From contig BCIA01000008.1 of NCBI GenBank assembly GCA_001599815.1, forward strand, positions 1,178,001 to 1,242,000: a stretch of 64,000 nucleotides of DNA. Reading direction: 5' to 3'. The DNA comes from Furcasterigmium furcatum. Lineage: Eukaryota; Ascomycota; Sordariomycetes; Glomerellales; Plectosphaerellaceae. The notes under the pieces are model-generated. The model was given only the letters and a program-made list of their open reading frames with translations. It ran no database searches and had not been told where the DNA came from. Made by a program: the position numbers and the translations under genes. The number at the start of each line of letters is the position of its first letter. The first letter of the stretch is position 1. Below are positions 46,289 to 56,803 of this stretch, piece by piece.

Positions 46289-47832
46289 GGCGGGTGATGT
46301 CTCAGACTAGGGCTCTGGGCAGTCGTTTCCGGTGCCAGATGGCTGGAGGTTATGTCTCGGGCTGTCGGCGATCTCAACTCTCGTGTCTCTTGTGACGCGT
46401 TGGCACGAGTTCTTGGAATGGTGGTGTAGCCCCTAGAAAAGAAATGCGATCACGGGGGAATCGAGGAACTGAGGGTGAAGGTCAGGAGAATCTGAAGGGG
46501 GCGGCCCAGGGAATCGGATCATGGGGATAGACGGATGGGATGAGATGCGAGAAACGCGAGAGGGAGCCAGCCAGCCAGCACCCAGCCAAGTCCTTCCGGG
46601 TTGCCAGCCAGATCTCTGACGGAATGGATTCCACTGGGAGACCACGCGCGAAGCACCAGCTCGAGCTGCTTGGCGGAAGCTCTGGGCAGCTGTAAATTAA
46701 TGAGGGGCGATGCAGAGTGACGCCAGGCGCGGATGCTAGGGGAAGCTAGCGGCCTCCCAGGGCTGGGCCTGTTGCTTGTTAGCGCGGATGAGGCTGGGCG
46801 CTCAAAGCGTTTTTCTGGGGCCGTCACTGACAATCCGAGAGAGCCACCGACTCCAGGGGAAGGACATGGGACGATTGTCCCGTTTAGATTTGTTGTTGTC
46901 GTTGACGAACCACCATCTTTGTTCTTTGTTGAAGCTGAATCACTCTGAACCCCGAGGATGCCGAGCCCTGAACGAGGCCGGCCCGTCTCATTTCTCAGCT
47001 CTTCTTGGCTACCTACAACATCCGAAGCTCTCGGACGTCTGCCGAGGCCTCCTGATTCGATTTCGACCGTGGCTGATGCGGCCAAATTTGGGGTACGTAG
47101 TTCGTAGAGTCGTACTTACGTACCCTCATACCCTCCCTCGCAATGGATGCCATCATCGACTCCGGATCGCCGGCACCTTCTGCAGGAGACGCGGCGTTGC
47201 CGTCGTGTGGTCGAATCACAGGGCCACATTTGGTCAGTCGAACGAATCAGCAGGTCTCCAGCATGGGAAAGCTGCCCGTCTCCTGCGCCTGCCCATCTCG
47301 CTGGCCGTGGTGCTTCACTTTTTTTGCGAAACAAACAGGATTCGTCCCCACCGGCCCCAGCTGCAGCGGTCCGCATCCCTGCTAGCGTGCCCCCTTTGAT
47401 CCACTCCATCCACGAGGCTATTTCGGAATGAACCAAGCATGCCATTTCCACGCTTTTCGTCTGCATCATCTGGTTCCTGCACGTGAAAGTTGGTTGTGGT
47501 GATTGTCCATCCGGTTTCTCGAGCCGTGCCTGGATCGACCAGATCTTGGCCGCTTTTGCTATTGGACGGTGTTCACAAGGAGCTTGGAAAGTTGACACGA
47601 TTTCAAGGCAACGACAACTGGCATTGAGCACGTCGCAGGCGAGCACCCACTGGATCGACCGTACTTACTGCTAGGTAGCCTGACTAGAGTTGTCGAGCCT
47701 GAAAAGAATGGGAAAGTCGGAAACTAACGGCGAATGCCAGGGCCACAAAAGGAGGCTCAACATAAACCACCTCGGATTTCCGCAAGAGGCTTTGCCGCAA
47801 CCTTGTCAAAGACAGCCCTCTGCATATCCCCC
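46289..47832. other. Intergenic, promoter of the PhoD-like gene
   Basis: There are overlapping open frames on both strands (46776-47399 plus, 47646-47116 minus) with no recognisable motif. The composition does not favour coding. I see nothing else. Confidence 0.35.
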
Positions 47833-48505
47833 TCAGTTGTCATCCTTGCCGGCGTCCTCCTTCTCATCATCGTCCCAGTACGGGGGCGGACGCTTGTGCT
47901 TGGAGCCCTTGTGGTCGAAGCATCCCATCCTGCCGTCCTCGTTGTACATGACAGTCGCCAGGTCGACTTTGCTCTCGTGCTTCTTGCCATCGGTGCCCCA
48001 GCAATCGCAGACGAGGTATTGAGTGCCGTCTTCGTGCTTGTTGGTGAGCCTGCAGTCGTCGCAGGACTTGTAGAACTCGCCGCTGGAGACACCCGGTATG
48101 TTAGCTTCCAGTCTTTCTTGCAGGACCACGGGCCTATTCCTCCAGGGAAGAAGAGGTATGGGAAGACGTACTCCTCGCGGACGACGAGCCTGCCGCCGTT
48201 GTTGCCCAGGCAGCGGCCCATATCGATCCTATTAGCCGAATGTCAGCAAGCTAGCCCTCCCTCTTCGCGTAGAAGAGACACGAAACATACTGGGTCCAGT
48301 CATAGTCGAAGGTGTTTGAGTTGTCGTTGTTGCAGTACGTGCCCATGACGCGGTTCTCGCGGAACCTGCAACGGTCCCAGATGCAGTCCTCGAGGAAGCT
48401 GTCGTCGTTGGCAGCGTTGAGCTTGGCGACGCGGGCACGGGTGCCGCCGGCGAAGAGGACGACGGCGATGCCGACTGCGGCAACGACCTTGAAGAGGCGC
48501 GCCAT
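47833..48505 (-). CDS. Secreted cyanovirin-N (CVNH)-like protein
   Basis: Three exons (48505-48291, 48228-48172, 48082-47833) encode 173 aa. A hydrophobic N terminus (MARLFKVVAAVGIAVVLFAG) is a signal peptide or anchor. Two CVNH-like half repeats follow: GTYCNNDNSNTFDYDWTQID...RCLGNNGGRL, then YLVCDCWGTDG...VDLATVMYNEDGRMGCF. These match the C-x(n)-S/N-x-L-D-L-N-x-C-x-x-N-x-x-G-x-L pattern of the family. CVNH domains bind oligomannose glycans. The C terminus is highly charged (DDDEKEDAGKDD). Eight-plus cysteines suggest disulfides. It is secreted or in the secretory pathway; a function in self-glycan binding or antagonism is inferred. Confidence 0.8.
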
Positions 48506-49263
48506 TGTTGAGGTTGGCGGTAGTGGAAGTTGAAGGTGAGGGAAGGTTGTGGTGATGGTGCAGGGAAGACGGAAGAGGCCTCGGAGTCAATCTCGAAAAC
48601 GTTGCGACCCGAGGTTGGAAGAGGTATCTTTGGTCGTAAGAAAGTTTGGATGGGATCAAAACTAAAAGGGATATAAAAGTACGCATGAAGAGAAGGGGAA
48701 ATCGCGTTGCCGCTTCCAAGTTGGGCAGGAGCAGTCAACTTGAACTCGCTCAACCGCGAATTTGCAAGTGACTACCTTACAACCCAAGCAGTACGCAACC
48801 CCATCCCCTATCGAATTCACTCGGCCGGCACCCTTCAGCCCAGATGTGAAAGAGAAGGAGTAGCCACATCCTTCCGCCCTCAAGCAAGTCAACAATAAGA
48901 GCCCTCCATTCGCCATGTCTTGACTTGGTGCCATCAGAAGGGCCCAGAACCCGAGCGCCCCCTTCTCTCAAACTTACGAGCACTTTACTCGCATCACACA
49001 TTTGGGTCCGTCGTAAGCCACGGCAGCACCGCAATCCCACGGTGGTGCACGAGAACCCCATGGCGGTATCAACGTGCCAGGTCCCGTAAGACCACCTGAC
49101 GGGGGCGCGGACAGCTCACCATGGGGTCGGTGACATGCGAGACGAGGTAACATGGCACAAGATCGATTCGGCAGGTCTTCCTGGATCAACGCTGTCTAGA
49201 TGACACATCTCTAACAGTGTTTGGAGACCACAAAGCTCCGTGCAGATATTCCCGCGCAGTCAG
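48506..49263. other. Intergenic, promoter of the CVNH gene
   Basis: An ATATAAAA run (48671-48678, TTTTATAT on the gene's strand) about 165 bp upstream of the start codon may be its TATA box. Nothing else is recognised before the acyltransferase stop. Confidence 0.4.
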
Positions 49264-50169
49264 TCATCCCGCCCACTCCATCCGCTTCTCCTCCAGCCAG
49301 ACCCCCTTCTCTACCCACCGCGTCTCCAGCCACTGGGCCAACTCCTCGTCCCCCCGCGGCAGCTCCTCCAGCGGAAACCGCCTGACATGCACGTGGAACT
49401 TGTACCCCTTGTCGTCAGTCAGCCGGGGAACACTGAGGGTATCCCACATGGACGGCGCCTCCTGCCAGCGGTCGCCCCTCTGGTACGCGATGGTCAGGTC
49501 GTACACGGCCTTGACGTGCGACGCCTGCCTGAGGTGCTGGACCGTGGTGATGAAGCCCTTGGTGCGCGGGTAGAGGAGGTGCATGGGCTGCGGGCGGGCG
49601 GCCTGCTTGCACCAGGCGATGGACTCGTTGTACTTCTTCGGCGTGAAGCGGGTGGCCTCGCTGAAGCTCACGAGCCAGGTCGGCCACTGGCGCTTGACGA
49701 TGCCGGCGAAGACGCGGTCGAGCTCGTGGCGATCCTTGGCCCAGTTGCGGCTCACCATGGGCATGCCCATGGCCCAGAGGCCCCAGCCGAGGAAGGGGAC
49801 GACGCGCAGCTGGATCTTGGCGAAGTATCGGCAGCGGCTGAGCATGCCGGCCTTGACGGCGAGGGCCTGGATGAGGTAGAAGTCCGACCAGGCGAGGTGG
49901 TTGGACACGACGATGGCGGACTCCTGGTGGGGCAGGGCATCGCCGGAGAAGGTGATGCGGGCGCCGTTGAAGCGCTCGAAGATGATCTGGATCCAATACC
50001 AGACGGTGACGGCGATGCGGGAGGAGGAGTTGTAGATGAGCGTTGGGAAGAGGAACTTGAGGGGCAGCTGGAGGGAGAGGAGGAAGTCGGCGAGGAAGAG
50101 GTAGACGACCCAGGGGGCGACGATGGCGGCGCCCCGGAGATGGGTGAAGAGGGTGCCGTTGCCGGCCAT
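49264..50169 (-). CDS. PlsC/LPLAT-family acyltransferase
   Basis: A single exon encodes 301 aa. Membrane segments lie near the N terminus (APWVVYLFLADFLLSLQLPLKF). The acyltransferase blocks are SNHLAWSDF (NHx4D, about residue 89), then MVSRNW, then SFSEATRF, the equivalent of the FPEGTR motif. The C-terminal half carries TKGFITTVQHLR, as in fungal AGPAT/CST26-type lysophospholipid acyltransferases. It should acylate lysophosphatidic or lysophospholipid substrates in the ER membrane. Length is slightly short for the family, but all active-site blocks are present. Confidence 0.9.
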   Translation of the reverse strand: MAGNGTLFTHLRGAAIVAPWVVYLFLADFLLSLQLPLKFLFPTLIYNSSSRIAVTVWYWIQIIFERFNGARITFSGDALPHQESAIVVSNHLAWSDFYLIQALAVKAGMLSRCRYFAKIQLRVVPFLGWGLWAMGMPMVSRNWAKDRHELDRVFAGIVKRQWPTWLVSFSEATRFTPKKYNESIAWCKQAARPQPMHLLYPRTKGFITTVQHLRQASHVKAVYDLTIAYQRGDRWQEAPSMWDTLSVPRLTDDKGYKFHVHVRRFPLEELPRGDEELAQWLETRWVEKGVWLEEKRMEWAG

Positions 50170-51560
50170 GGTGAGGTCGATTTTGAGCTGAGGCGCGTTG
50201 AAGGTGTCGTGAGTCGTTATTCAAGCTTGGATGTGCGCCGCGGTCTGAGCAGTCCAATGTCGCCCGGTGATGGTACAAGTCCGAAGTCCGAGGTCCAAGA
50301 CAGCGACGATGAGTGGTCGCGTGACTGGCTCTTCCACAACAAGCATGTGGGAGAGAAGAAGGATGCGGATGTATGAGTGTGCGATGTTCGAGACGAAACA
50401 GAGTTCAAGCTCCCGTCCCTAGTCAAGTCTCCATTAACAAGCTTCTGTAAGAGAGCTCGACCCTGCCGAGAGCGACCATGGCGCACAAACACGCGCTTTG
50501 AGGGACCGGCTCCTTTGGTGTCCGTGTCTCATCGCAAGCGGCCGGATCGGGCGGGCTGGGCTGCGCCGGTACTTCGCTGACTAACACATCCGATCGAGGG
50601 GTGAGAGTCTTGTGGTGTGTCGATCGAGGTCTGGCGGCCTGGATCACGAGAATGATGACGATGGGTTGCATCGCAGACAGGGTTGAAGATGCATGGCAAT
50701 ACTTTGCAAGGGCAGGGGTCTCGTCGAGTTCTGGAGGTTCGCAGGTGCTTCAGGGTTCATTCCCGAGCCACTCGGCCGAACAGGCACCCAGCTCGACGTT
50801 CCGGTTCCGCGTCGGCCGCCATCTTTGCGTGAAGTTGTCGTGGAGAGGAGGGATCGGGGAGTTAAATTCGATCTGATCGGACGGCCTGACTGCGTGCCGC
50901 ATGCTTGGCAGCATCCGCTGGGTTCGGTTAGCCTAAGGCAGGCCGACCGTCTGCCCCCCTGAACTTGACGTGCCCTGCCCCCTAACCCCTGAACCCCTGA
51001 ACTCCTGAACACCATCCCGCAGTGGCTGCTCCGGTTGACGCAGGGCTCAATTGCTGCTTTGTCTTCAACTGCCCATCATAGTGACGAAACCTTTGAACTA
51101 CATCCCATAGCTGCAAAGAGATCTGTGTCGAGTATCACAACTCCTTTATCCCCAAAACATCTCTTTCTGCCGTATAGATGAAGCTCGCCTGATGCTTTAT
51201 CTTCCCATGTTTTCAAACGGCATTTCCGGGTCATCTGATGGACGGTGTTTGACTGCAGATCGCCCTCAATAGCTATTGAGCTTATTGCGATTATCGAGTC
51301 CATCTCTGGAGCTCTCTGAACAGCTTTTGAGCTCAATAAGTCAATAAATCATGCGCAGGGAGCCATCCTGAGAGCCTGCTTCTACTTCCGTCGATATTGC
51401 AACCTCTTCAGATTCCTGTCAAACAACTCACAGCTTCATCTCACACGGCCAACGGCAAGATATCAGTCCTCCGTGGCATCTCTCATCGACCACAGATCTC
51501 ATTCCCACCTCGCCAAGTCGTCCAGTCTTCCCTCAGAGACAACCAGCAACACCAAGAACC
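50170..51560. promoter_or_regulatory. Divergent intergenic region (acyltransferase / LysM-like)
   Basis: This region of about 1.4 kb has no recognisable gene. A run of CCCCTGAACTYCTGAAC-type repeats occurs near 50975-51010 (CCTGAAC/CCCCTGAAC tandem units). 51240-51350 is locally AT-richer. Confidence 0.4.
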
Positions 51561-52259
51561 ATGAAGCTCACAGCTCTCCTGGCCCTTGTGGCTCCCATCC
51601 TTGCCTCCCCGGCAGCCCCCTTCAACACGCCCTCTCCCATGCTCCCCGGTGCTTATACAAACTGCGAGGGCTTCTTCCTCGCCTCCCCAGGCGTAACCTG
51701 CGCCTCCATCGCCGCCAGTCACGCCCTCCCCCTCGACGAGTTCCTCCGCATCAACCCCCAGATCCAGCCAGCAGGCGGCTGCGAGTCCGGCGGCATCCGT
51801 CCACACCACTGGTACTGCGTCAAGGCCTGGGCCGGCCCCTTTCCCACCCACAAGATCGCCAAGGGGCCCTTCTCGACGACGACCAGGCCGGGGAGGATCG
51901 CCGACGGCCCCCTTCGTCCCACCAGAACCCGGACACAAACGACGTCCACGCTGTCCATGGTCCGCACCTTCACCACCCGCCTCGTCGACGGGCCCAAGAC
52001 CACCGCAGCCCCCGCAAAGTGCCAGGTCGACGACTGCTTCCGCGGCTTCCTCCGCATCGTGCCCCCTGTCGCAGCCGCGCACCGCCGCTTCTGCTCCGAC
52101 CTGCTCGACAAACCGTGTACAGCGACGACCATGGAAGAACTGAACGCCCCGGCAGTCATCGCCAACGAGTGCCCCCAGGACCGGCCCTGCGTGGCCGTCG
52201 CCTCGGCGTGCGCGTGCTATCTCGACGGGAAGATGGATGGGAGAGTCGCGCCGGCATAG
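51561..52259 (+). CDS. Secreted LysM-like protein
   Basis: A single exon encodes 232 aa. Signal peptide: MKLTALLALVAPILASP. A degenerate LysM-type motif follows (about 33-90): YTNCEGFFLASPGVTCASIA, then LDEFLRINPQI, then HHWYCVKA. This matches the fungal C-x(n)-GDTCxxIA-x(n)-F-x-x-x-NP-x(n)-YCV layout, although the GD is replaced by GV. A Thr/Arg/Pro-rich linker and a Cys-rich C terminus (CQVDDCFRGF ... CACYLDG) follow. LysM proteins bind chitin or related N-acetylglucosamine glycans. This one could be an effector-like or cell-wall protein. Chitin binding is not assured because of the substitutions. Confidence 0.75.
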   Translation: MKLTALLALVAPILASPAAPFNTPSPMLPGAYTNCEGFFLASPGVTCASIAASHALPLDEFLRINPQIQPAGGCESGGIRPHHWYCVKAWAGPFPTHKIAKGPFSTTTRPGRIADGPLRPTRTRTQTTSTLSMVRTFTTRLVDGPKTTAAPAKCQVDDCFRGFLRIVPPVAAAHRRFCSDLLDKPCTATTMEELNAPAVIANECPQDRPCVAVASACACYLDGKMDGRVAPA

Positions 52260-52533
52260 GCCTGTTGAGTTTCGACGGCAGGGGAAGTTCCCGCGCAAGG
52301 GGCAGCCAGCTCGGCGTCAGGGATGAAAACACGGGGAATACTTTTCACTTCGTACGGTTTCGCACCGATAGCTTCTGAATAAACAATGGCCGTCTGCATT
52401 ACTGTATGCTCGGTCTTTCATGCTAGCTACCTACCTGCCCAGCCTTCTGCTCGCTTTCGATGCCGCAATGATGCCGCTGCCTCCTCCGCCGGGACTGAAT
52501 TTCCTCCCCCGCCGTGCCGCTCGGTGGCCTGCC

Positions 52534-52746
52534 TTACTTTCGCGGATTGGGGTCTTTGGCGCGGCTGGCGCAGTCGGGGCATTTGCCTGAGAACTGGACA
52601 ACACTGTGCTGCGGGCCTGGGCCTCGGCATCCGGGCTGGTGGCACCACAGGATGTTGTGGAAGCCCCTGTGGCCGCAGTCCCACACCTTGTCGACCTGAA
52701 CACAGGCGTCGAGGCAAGGGGGCTGCAGTCGGCGGATCATCGTCAT
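52534..52746 (-). CDS. Small Cys/His-rich protein
   Basis: This open frame of 70 aa has a true ATG (52746). It carries PPCLDACVQVD, VWDCGHRGFHNILWCHQPGC and GKCPDC, a regular array of Cys and His that could bind zinc (RING-like remnants). I recall similar short fungal proteins of unknown function but no named family. There is no signal peptide. It could be a real small gene or a lucky frame. Confidence 0.4.
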   Translation of the reverse strand: MTMIRRLQPPCLDACVQVDKVWDCGHRGFHNILWCHQPGCRGPGPQHSVVQFSGKCPDCASRAKDPNPRK

Positions 52747-54155
52747 CGGTGGTCTAGGGGCGGCTGTGAGACTTTGCCTGTGTCTGAATTGGTCTTGGGA
52801 AGCTCAAATGCACCTCTCGAACTTGGGCCCGTATCGCTTGTAGGATGTGGATGGGGTCTGGGAATGGGTGGCGAGGCGTCATTCGTGCTCGTGGAGGATA
52901 CTGTTCGTGCCTTGGAGATTTGCTTCAGACGGTCAAGTCGCGGCTGTCTAATAACAGCATGGAAGCTCTCTCAAGGCGCTTGTCCGCCTTGATCAAGTCA
53001 TGGGCAGGACGGACCGCCTCGTCACAGTAAGGCAGGTTCGCTGCCACTGAGTGAGGAATCTTCCCTCGAGTGCAGTGAATTCAAGGAAAGGCTTGAAGGA
53101 GGTATCGTGACACAGAGGGGCGGGGAGAATTCAGTGAGAAGGAGGTGGGTGTGAGTTGAGGTGAGGTGATATGTATGAGAGAAACTGCCGGGCGTGGTGG
53201 TGGTGTGCATGGGGCCAGAAAGGGAGGGAACATCTTCACACTCATCAGATCCTCCAGACTGCCGAAGGAGCACAAGTGTAACGCTGTCACGCTTCTGACA
53301 TGTCATGTCCGCCATCCTGCATCTGTCGTCGGCATGTCATCCTGGACCCTGTGGACGCCGTTGGGGTCGGGAATGTTCCAATGGGATCTCCCGAAGGACC
53401 CTGGAAGAGTGATCCCCGACCAAGCGCTCGATCTTCGGGGCAACCAGCCGGCTCTAGGCGGTGCGAGATGGGGGGGGCGGCCCAAAGGTGGTGGTGGGAT
53501 GGTGGGGTTTGCCAGCATGCAGCGCGCAGAAGAGTGATATTGTAAGTTTGAAGACGCTGCGTGGAATTGAACGGAGAGTCGGGGAAGCCGGGGAAGAGCG
53601 CAAGGTTGCGGCATGTCGAGGGAAAAGGGGAGAACCAGACGTTGACCATCAAAGTATGAATTGCGTGGACCAACCCCTAAGAATGAAGGGTGCCCCTCCA
53701 CCCTCCGGGACCCCTCAATCACTAGGCCCATGCCCTGCCCTTCCATTCCAACTGCCTGCCGAGCGGCCTCTCCGGAACTTCACCAAATCCCCCCGACGCT
53801 GTGTCACCCCAATCAACCTGACAGGACCCCTCCAGTACCCTCCAATACGGCGCTCCACCCCACGAGGACCCCTGCCCTCGTTCCAAGGCATGTACGACAA
53901 ACAAATGCATCTCGCCGGCTCCGACACCTCAATATGGCTCTCACATCGTGTCCGCGTCCCCGCTTCATTACCAAAGTCTGCAGATGAGATGCGACAGTGG
54001 CCTGATAAGTCTCAATAAAGGCTGGCCGGTCACATTTTACCTCATGCAGCCTCCCTCCGTGCAGGCTTCTCTCTCACAGCACCGGCCGAAAGAATATGGC
54101 GCGATGCAGAAGACCAAACATCCATCCGAGTAACATGACGGATCGATGACTACTT
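52747..54155. other. Intergenic, no confident gene
   Basis: Overlapping Gly/Pro-rich open frames occur on both strands (53303-54018). A GGGGGG/CCCC-rich patch lies near 53470-53500. Nothing is assignable. Confidence 0.35.
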
Positions 54156-56256
54156 CTAATAAGTCACCTTCTCCGGAAATAGAGTCCCAAGCACTTCGCC
54201 CCCGTTCACCATTCCGACTCGCATATGCCCCTTTCCACCCCTGTTGCTCCTGAAGTAGTAGGGCACAAACACCACGGCCTGTGATGCGGTCGCTTCATCA
54301 ACGGTTCCCGACTGGCTCGTCACTGAACGCTTCCACCCAACCGTCCGGAGCGCGACGTACTCCTCCCCGGTGCCGGCATCCTTCCTCTTCTCCTCCGTGA
54401 CGGGCGACCCGGTCTTGAGGGCCAAGTCTTTGAAATGGTTCGTCTCCCACTCATTGTCCACGTCCTCGGCGCAGTAGACAATCGGTCCCCGCGCGAGTGA
54501 CAGCGTCCTCTGATTCGTGTAAGGATGCGGCGAAATATAGCGAGGCTCGAACCCCTTCACCTCCAGGGCAAACGACGGGTTCTCGGCCGTGTACGCCGGG
54601 TCGAGCACGAGATACCCCTTTTCAACCCTCGAGGCGTCATCCTTCGGCGTCGGGGTGAGAACATACTCTCCCTTGGACCAGGCAGGAAGCCTCAGTCGCA
54701 GGGTGATGGGCACCTCCTGTTTCGAAGGCGACAGCTCGAAGAGGACATTGCCCTCCCACGGCCAGTTCGACTTTTGCCGCAGGCCGACGGATGCACCCTC
54801 GCCCGCATCAAACCTGACCTCCGCGCACGTGTACAAATGCACGTTGATGAAAGCCTGGCCCTCATCCACGCCATAATCCCACAAGTATCCGCCAATGCTG
54901 CCATACAGCCTGGTCAGGTTCGGTGGGCAGCACGCACACCAGAACCACTCGTTGCGCGCGCTCTTGTCCTTCTCCGAGCTCGCCAGCTGGTTGACGTATG
55001 TGAACTCCTTGCCATCGATGCTCATGGCTGTCATGACGTTGTTGTACAGACACAGCTCCATGATGTCGCCAAAGTGTGCGTCGAGGTTGAAGTGCAGCAT
55101 TCGCTCTGCTAGCATGATGACGGCGATGGAGGCGCAGGTCTCAGAGTAGCAGCCGCCCTCGTCCGTCCCCTGAGGGAGGAAGTAGTCGATCCCGAAGCCC
55201 TCCCACTGCTTGATCGCTCCGATGCCGCCCGTCACGTACATCTTCCTGTCCACCATATTGTCCCATAGCGTTTGCAGCGAGTTGGCCCACTCCTTCTGGT
55301 CGTTGTCGTCGAGCCTGGCCTCGGATGAGCTTGAGAGGCAAACCAAGTCCGCGACAGCAGTCAGTAGGTACATGGCACGCACGCTGTGGCCCTCCACTGT
55401 CGTCTGTTCCTTGATCGGCAGATGAGCCTGGCAGTACCAGTACGCCCTGTTCTCCGGATACGGATCAGGTCGCAGCCAGGGCTCATCACCGCGCTTTTCG
55501 GCCTCCCAGTCGTAGTAGTGCTTTCCTTCCTGGCCTTTAGGGTTTCCGCGCTCGACAAGGAAGTATTTTGCAAGCTCGTAAGACTCTTGGTGTCCGGTGA
55601 CGGAGTAGAAGCGCAGCAGGGCAAGCTCGATCTCCGGGTGACCTGGATAGCCCCTGACTTGACCCTCGGCAGAGCCAAATCTCTCCCGTATCAGTGCGAT
55701 GTACTTCTTCATCGGTCCGACGAGCAGATCATTCTTGTAGTAGCGTTGATGCGCAACAGCGGCTTCGATGAGATGGCCCGCATTATACCTGGCAAAGTAC
55801 ACATCAGTCTGTGTCGGGCTCTTTCATTGGGAACACTCCTTACAGCTCGTGCATGTCCCTCAAGTTGGACCACCTCTTGTCCGGTTCTACAACAACGTAG
55901 TGGACGTTGAGATATCCATCCTCCTGTTGAGCGTCCCGGATCATATTCACAAGCTCCCTAACTGTGCCGTCGATCTCGGGATCGTAGCTTTCCTGCAGAA
56001 AGTAGCAGGCGCCCTCGATCCATTTCGCAATGTCGCTGTCCCAGAACAGGTGAAAAGGAACCGGCCACATGGACTTGTCCTCGTAGATGGGGTGCCAATT
56101 GAGCTTGAAGCAATCATACCTCCCAGTCGCCTTGATCTGATCGAGCTGGGCGCGTAGAGTAACCTGTGAAGCAGTCGATCTTCGTTTGGAGAGCAGAGAT
56201 GCTCCCGTGAAGGACGTCTCACTAAAGGTGACCTGCGGGTGTGACATGGTAGGCAT
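54156..56256 (-). CDS. GH127-family glycoside hydrolase (beta-L-arabinofuranosidase type)
   Basis: Two exons (56256-55844, 55788-54156; 55-nt intron) encode 681 aa. The fold is all-helical up to about residue 430, then beta. The DUF1680/GH127 active-site set is present: the Glu and Cys in CYSETCAS (about 354 and 356) and the Cys pair in CACCPPNLTR (about 424-425). These correspond to the Glu, zinc-binding Cys and nucleophile Cys known from the bifidobacterial enzyme HypBA1. VTGGIGAIKQWEGFG is also conserved. No signal peptide is seen, so it probably acts on imported oligosaccharides in the cytosol. The promoter carries three TCCCACCGG elements and a GC-box dyad. The likely substrate is beta-L-arabinofuranosyl residues from plant glycoproteins or pectin. 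Confidence 0.93.
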
Positions 56257-56457
56257 TCATCGGTTGTGATGAAAGTGATGTTCCTGAGAGGTGTTCCAAG
56301 CTGCGCCTTTTCTTCTCTCCTCACATCAAGCTCTCCATCATGGGTGTACACGTCATCCTGACCTTTTCCCCATCGTCGCCGAGATAACCACCCGGTGGGA
56401 GTGAACGATTCCGAGGTGGTTCTTAGTCGATATCACTCCCATCGCAGCTCGTGGGGC

Positions 56458-56487
56458 GGTAGCACCCCGTAGCTGCGGGGAGCTACC
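56458..56487. promoter_or_regulatory. GC-box inverted repeat (CreA-like)
   Basis: Arms GGTAGCACCCCG and CGGGGAGCTACC are inverted with one mismatch and a 6-bp spacer. The inner GCGGGG fits the SYGGRG consensus known for the carbon-catabolite repressor CreA. It lies about 200 bp upstream of the GH127 start. Binding is inferred. Confidence 0.45.
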
Positions 56488-56520
56488 CCAAACAGGGGCC
56501 TTGTGATGGTGTCGGGGTCC

Positions 56521-56544
56521 TCCCACCGGAACACTCCCACCGGA
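56521..56544. promoter_or_regulatory. Direct repeat of TCCCACCGGA
   Basis: There are two exact copies, 14 bp apart start to start, about 265-290 bp upstream of the GH127 start. The same word is found at 62255. Confidence 0.5.
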
Positions 56545-56803
56545 GCCCCTCAGTTCGTCCTGCAGATGGATCATGTCGGCACTAAAGAAATGCAGCCTAA
56601 CGATCAGAGACGATGAAAAGATCGAAGGGAAGTCTCGTGTTGTTCGAGTAGGTGCTTGGCTGGTCATTCTCGGTGCAATTGTGGCCGGAATTACTCTCTG
56701 ACGCGCTCGAATCGACGTTCGAAGCTCGAAGCTATCCTCGATTCACAGCTCCTTGCTACTAAGTTGTTCTCGAATCACACCTTGACCTTGCTGGCCATTG
56801 TTT

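Larger units (their letters stand above)
56257..56803. promoter_or_regulatory. Promoter of the GH127 gene
   Basis: This holds CCCGGTGGGA (56391-56400, reverse of TCCCACCGGG), the dyad at 56458-56487, and TCCCACCGGA at 56521-56530 and 56535-56544. It also holds the 3' flank of the regulator. Confidence 0.5.

Noticed and set aside
46776..47646. Open frames on both strands upstream of the PhoD-like gene
   Set aside because: They have no protein-family signatures and Arg/Ser-rich random-like composition.
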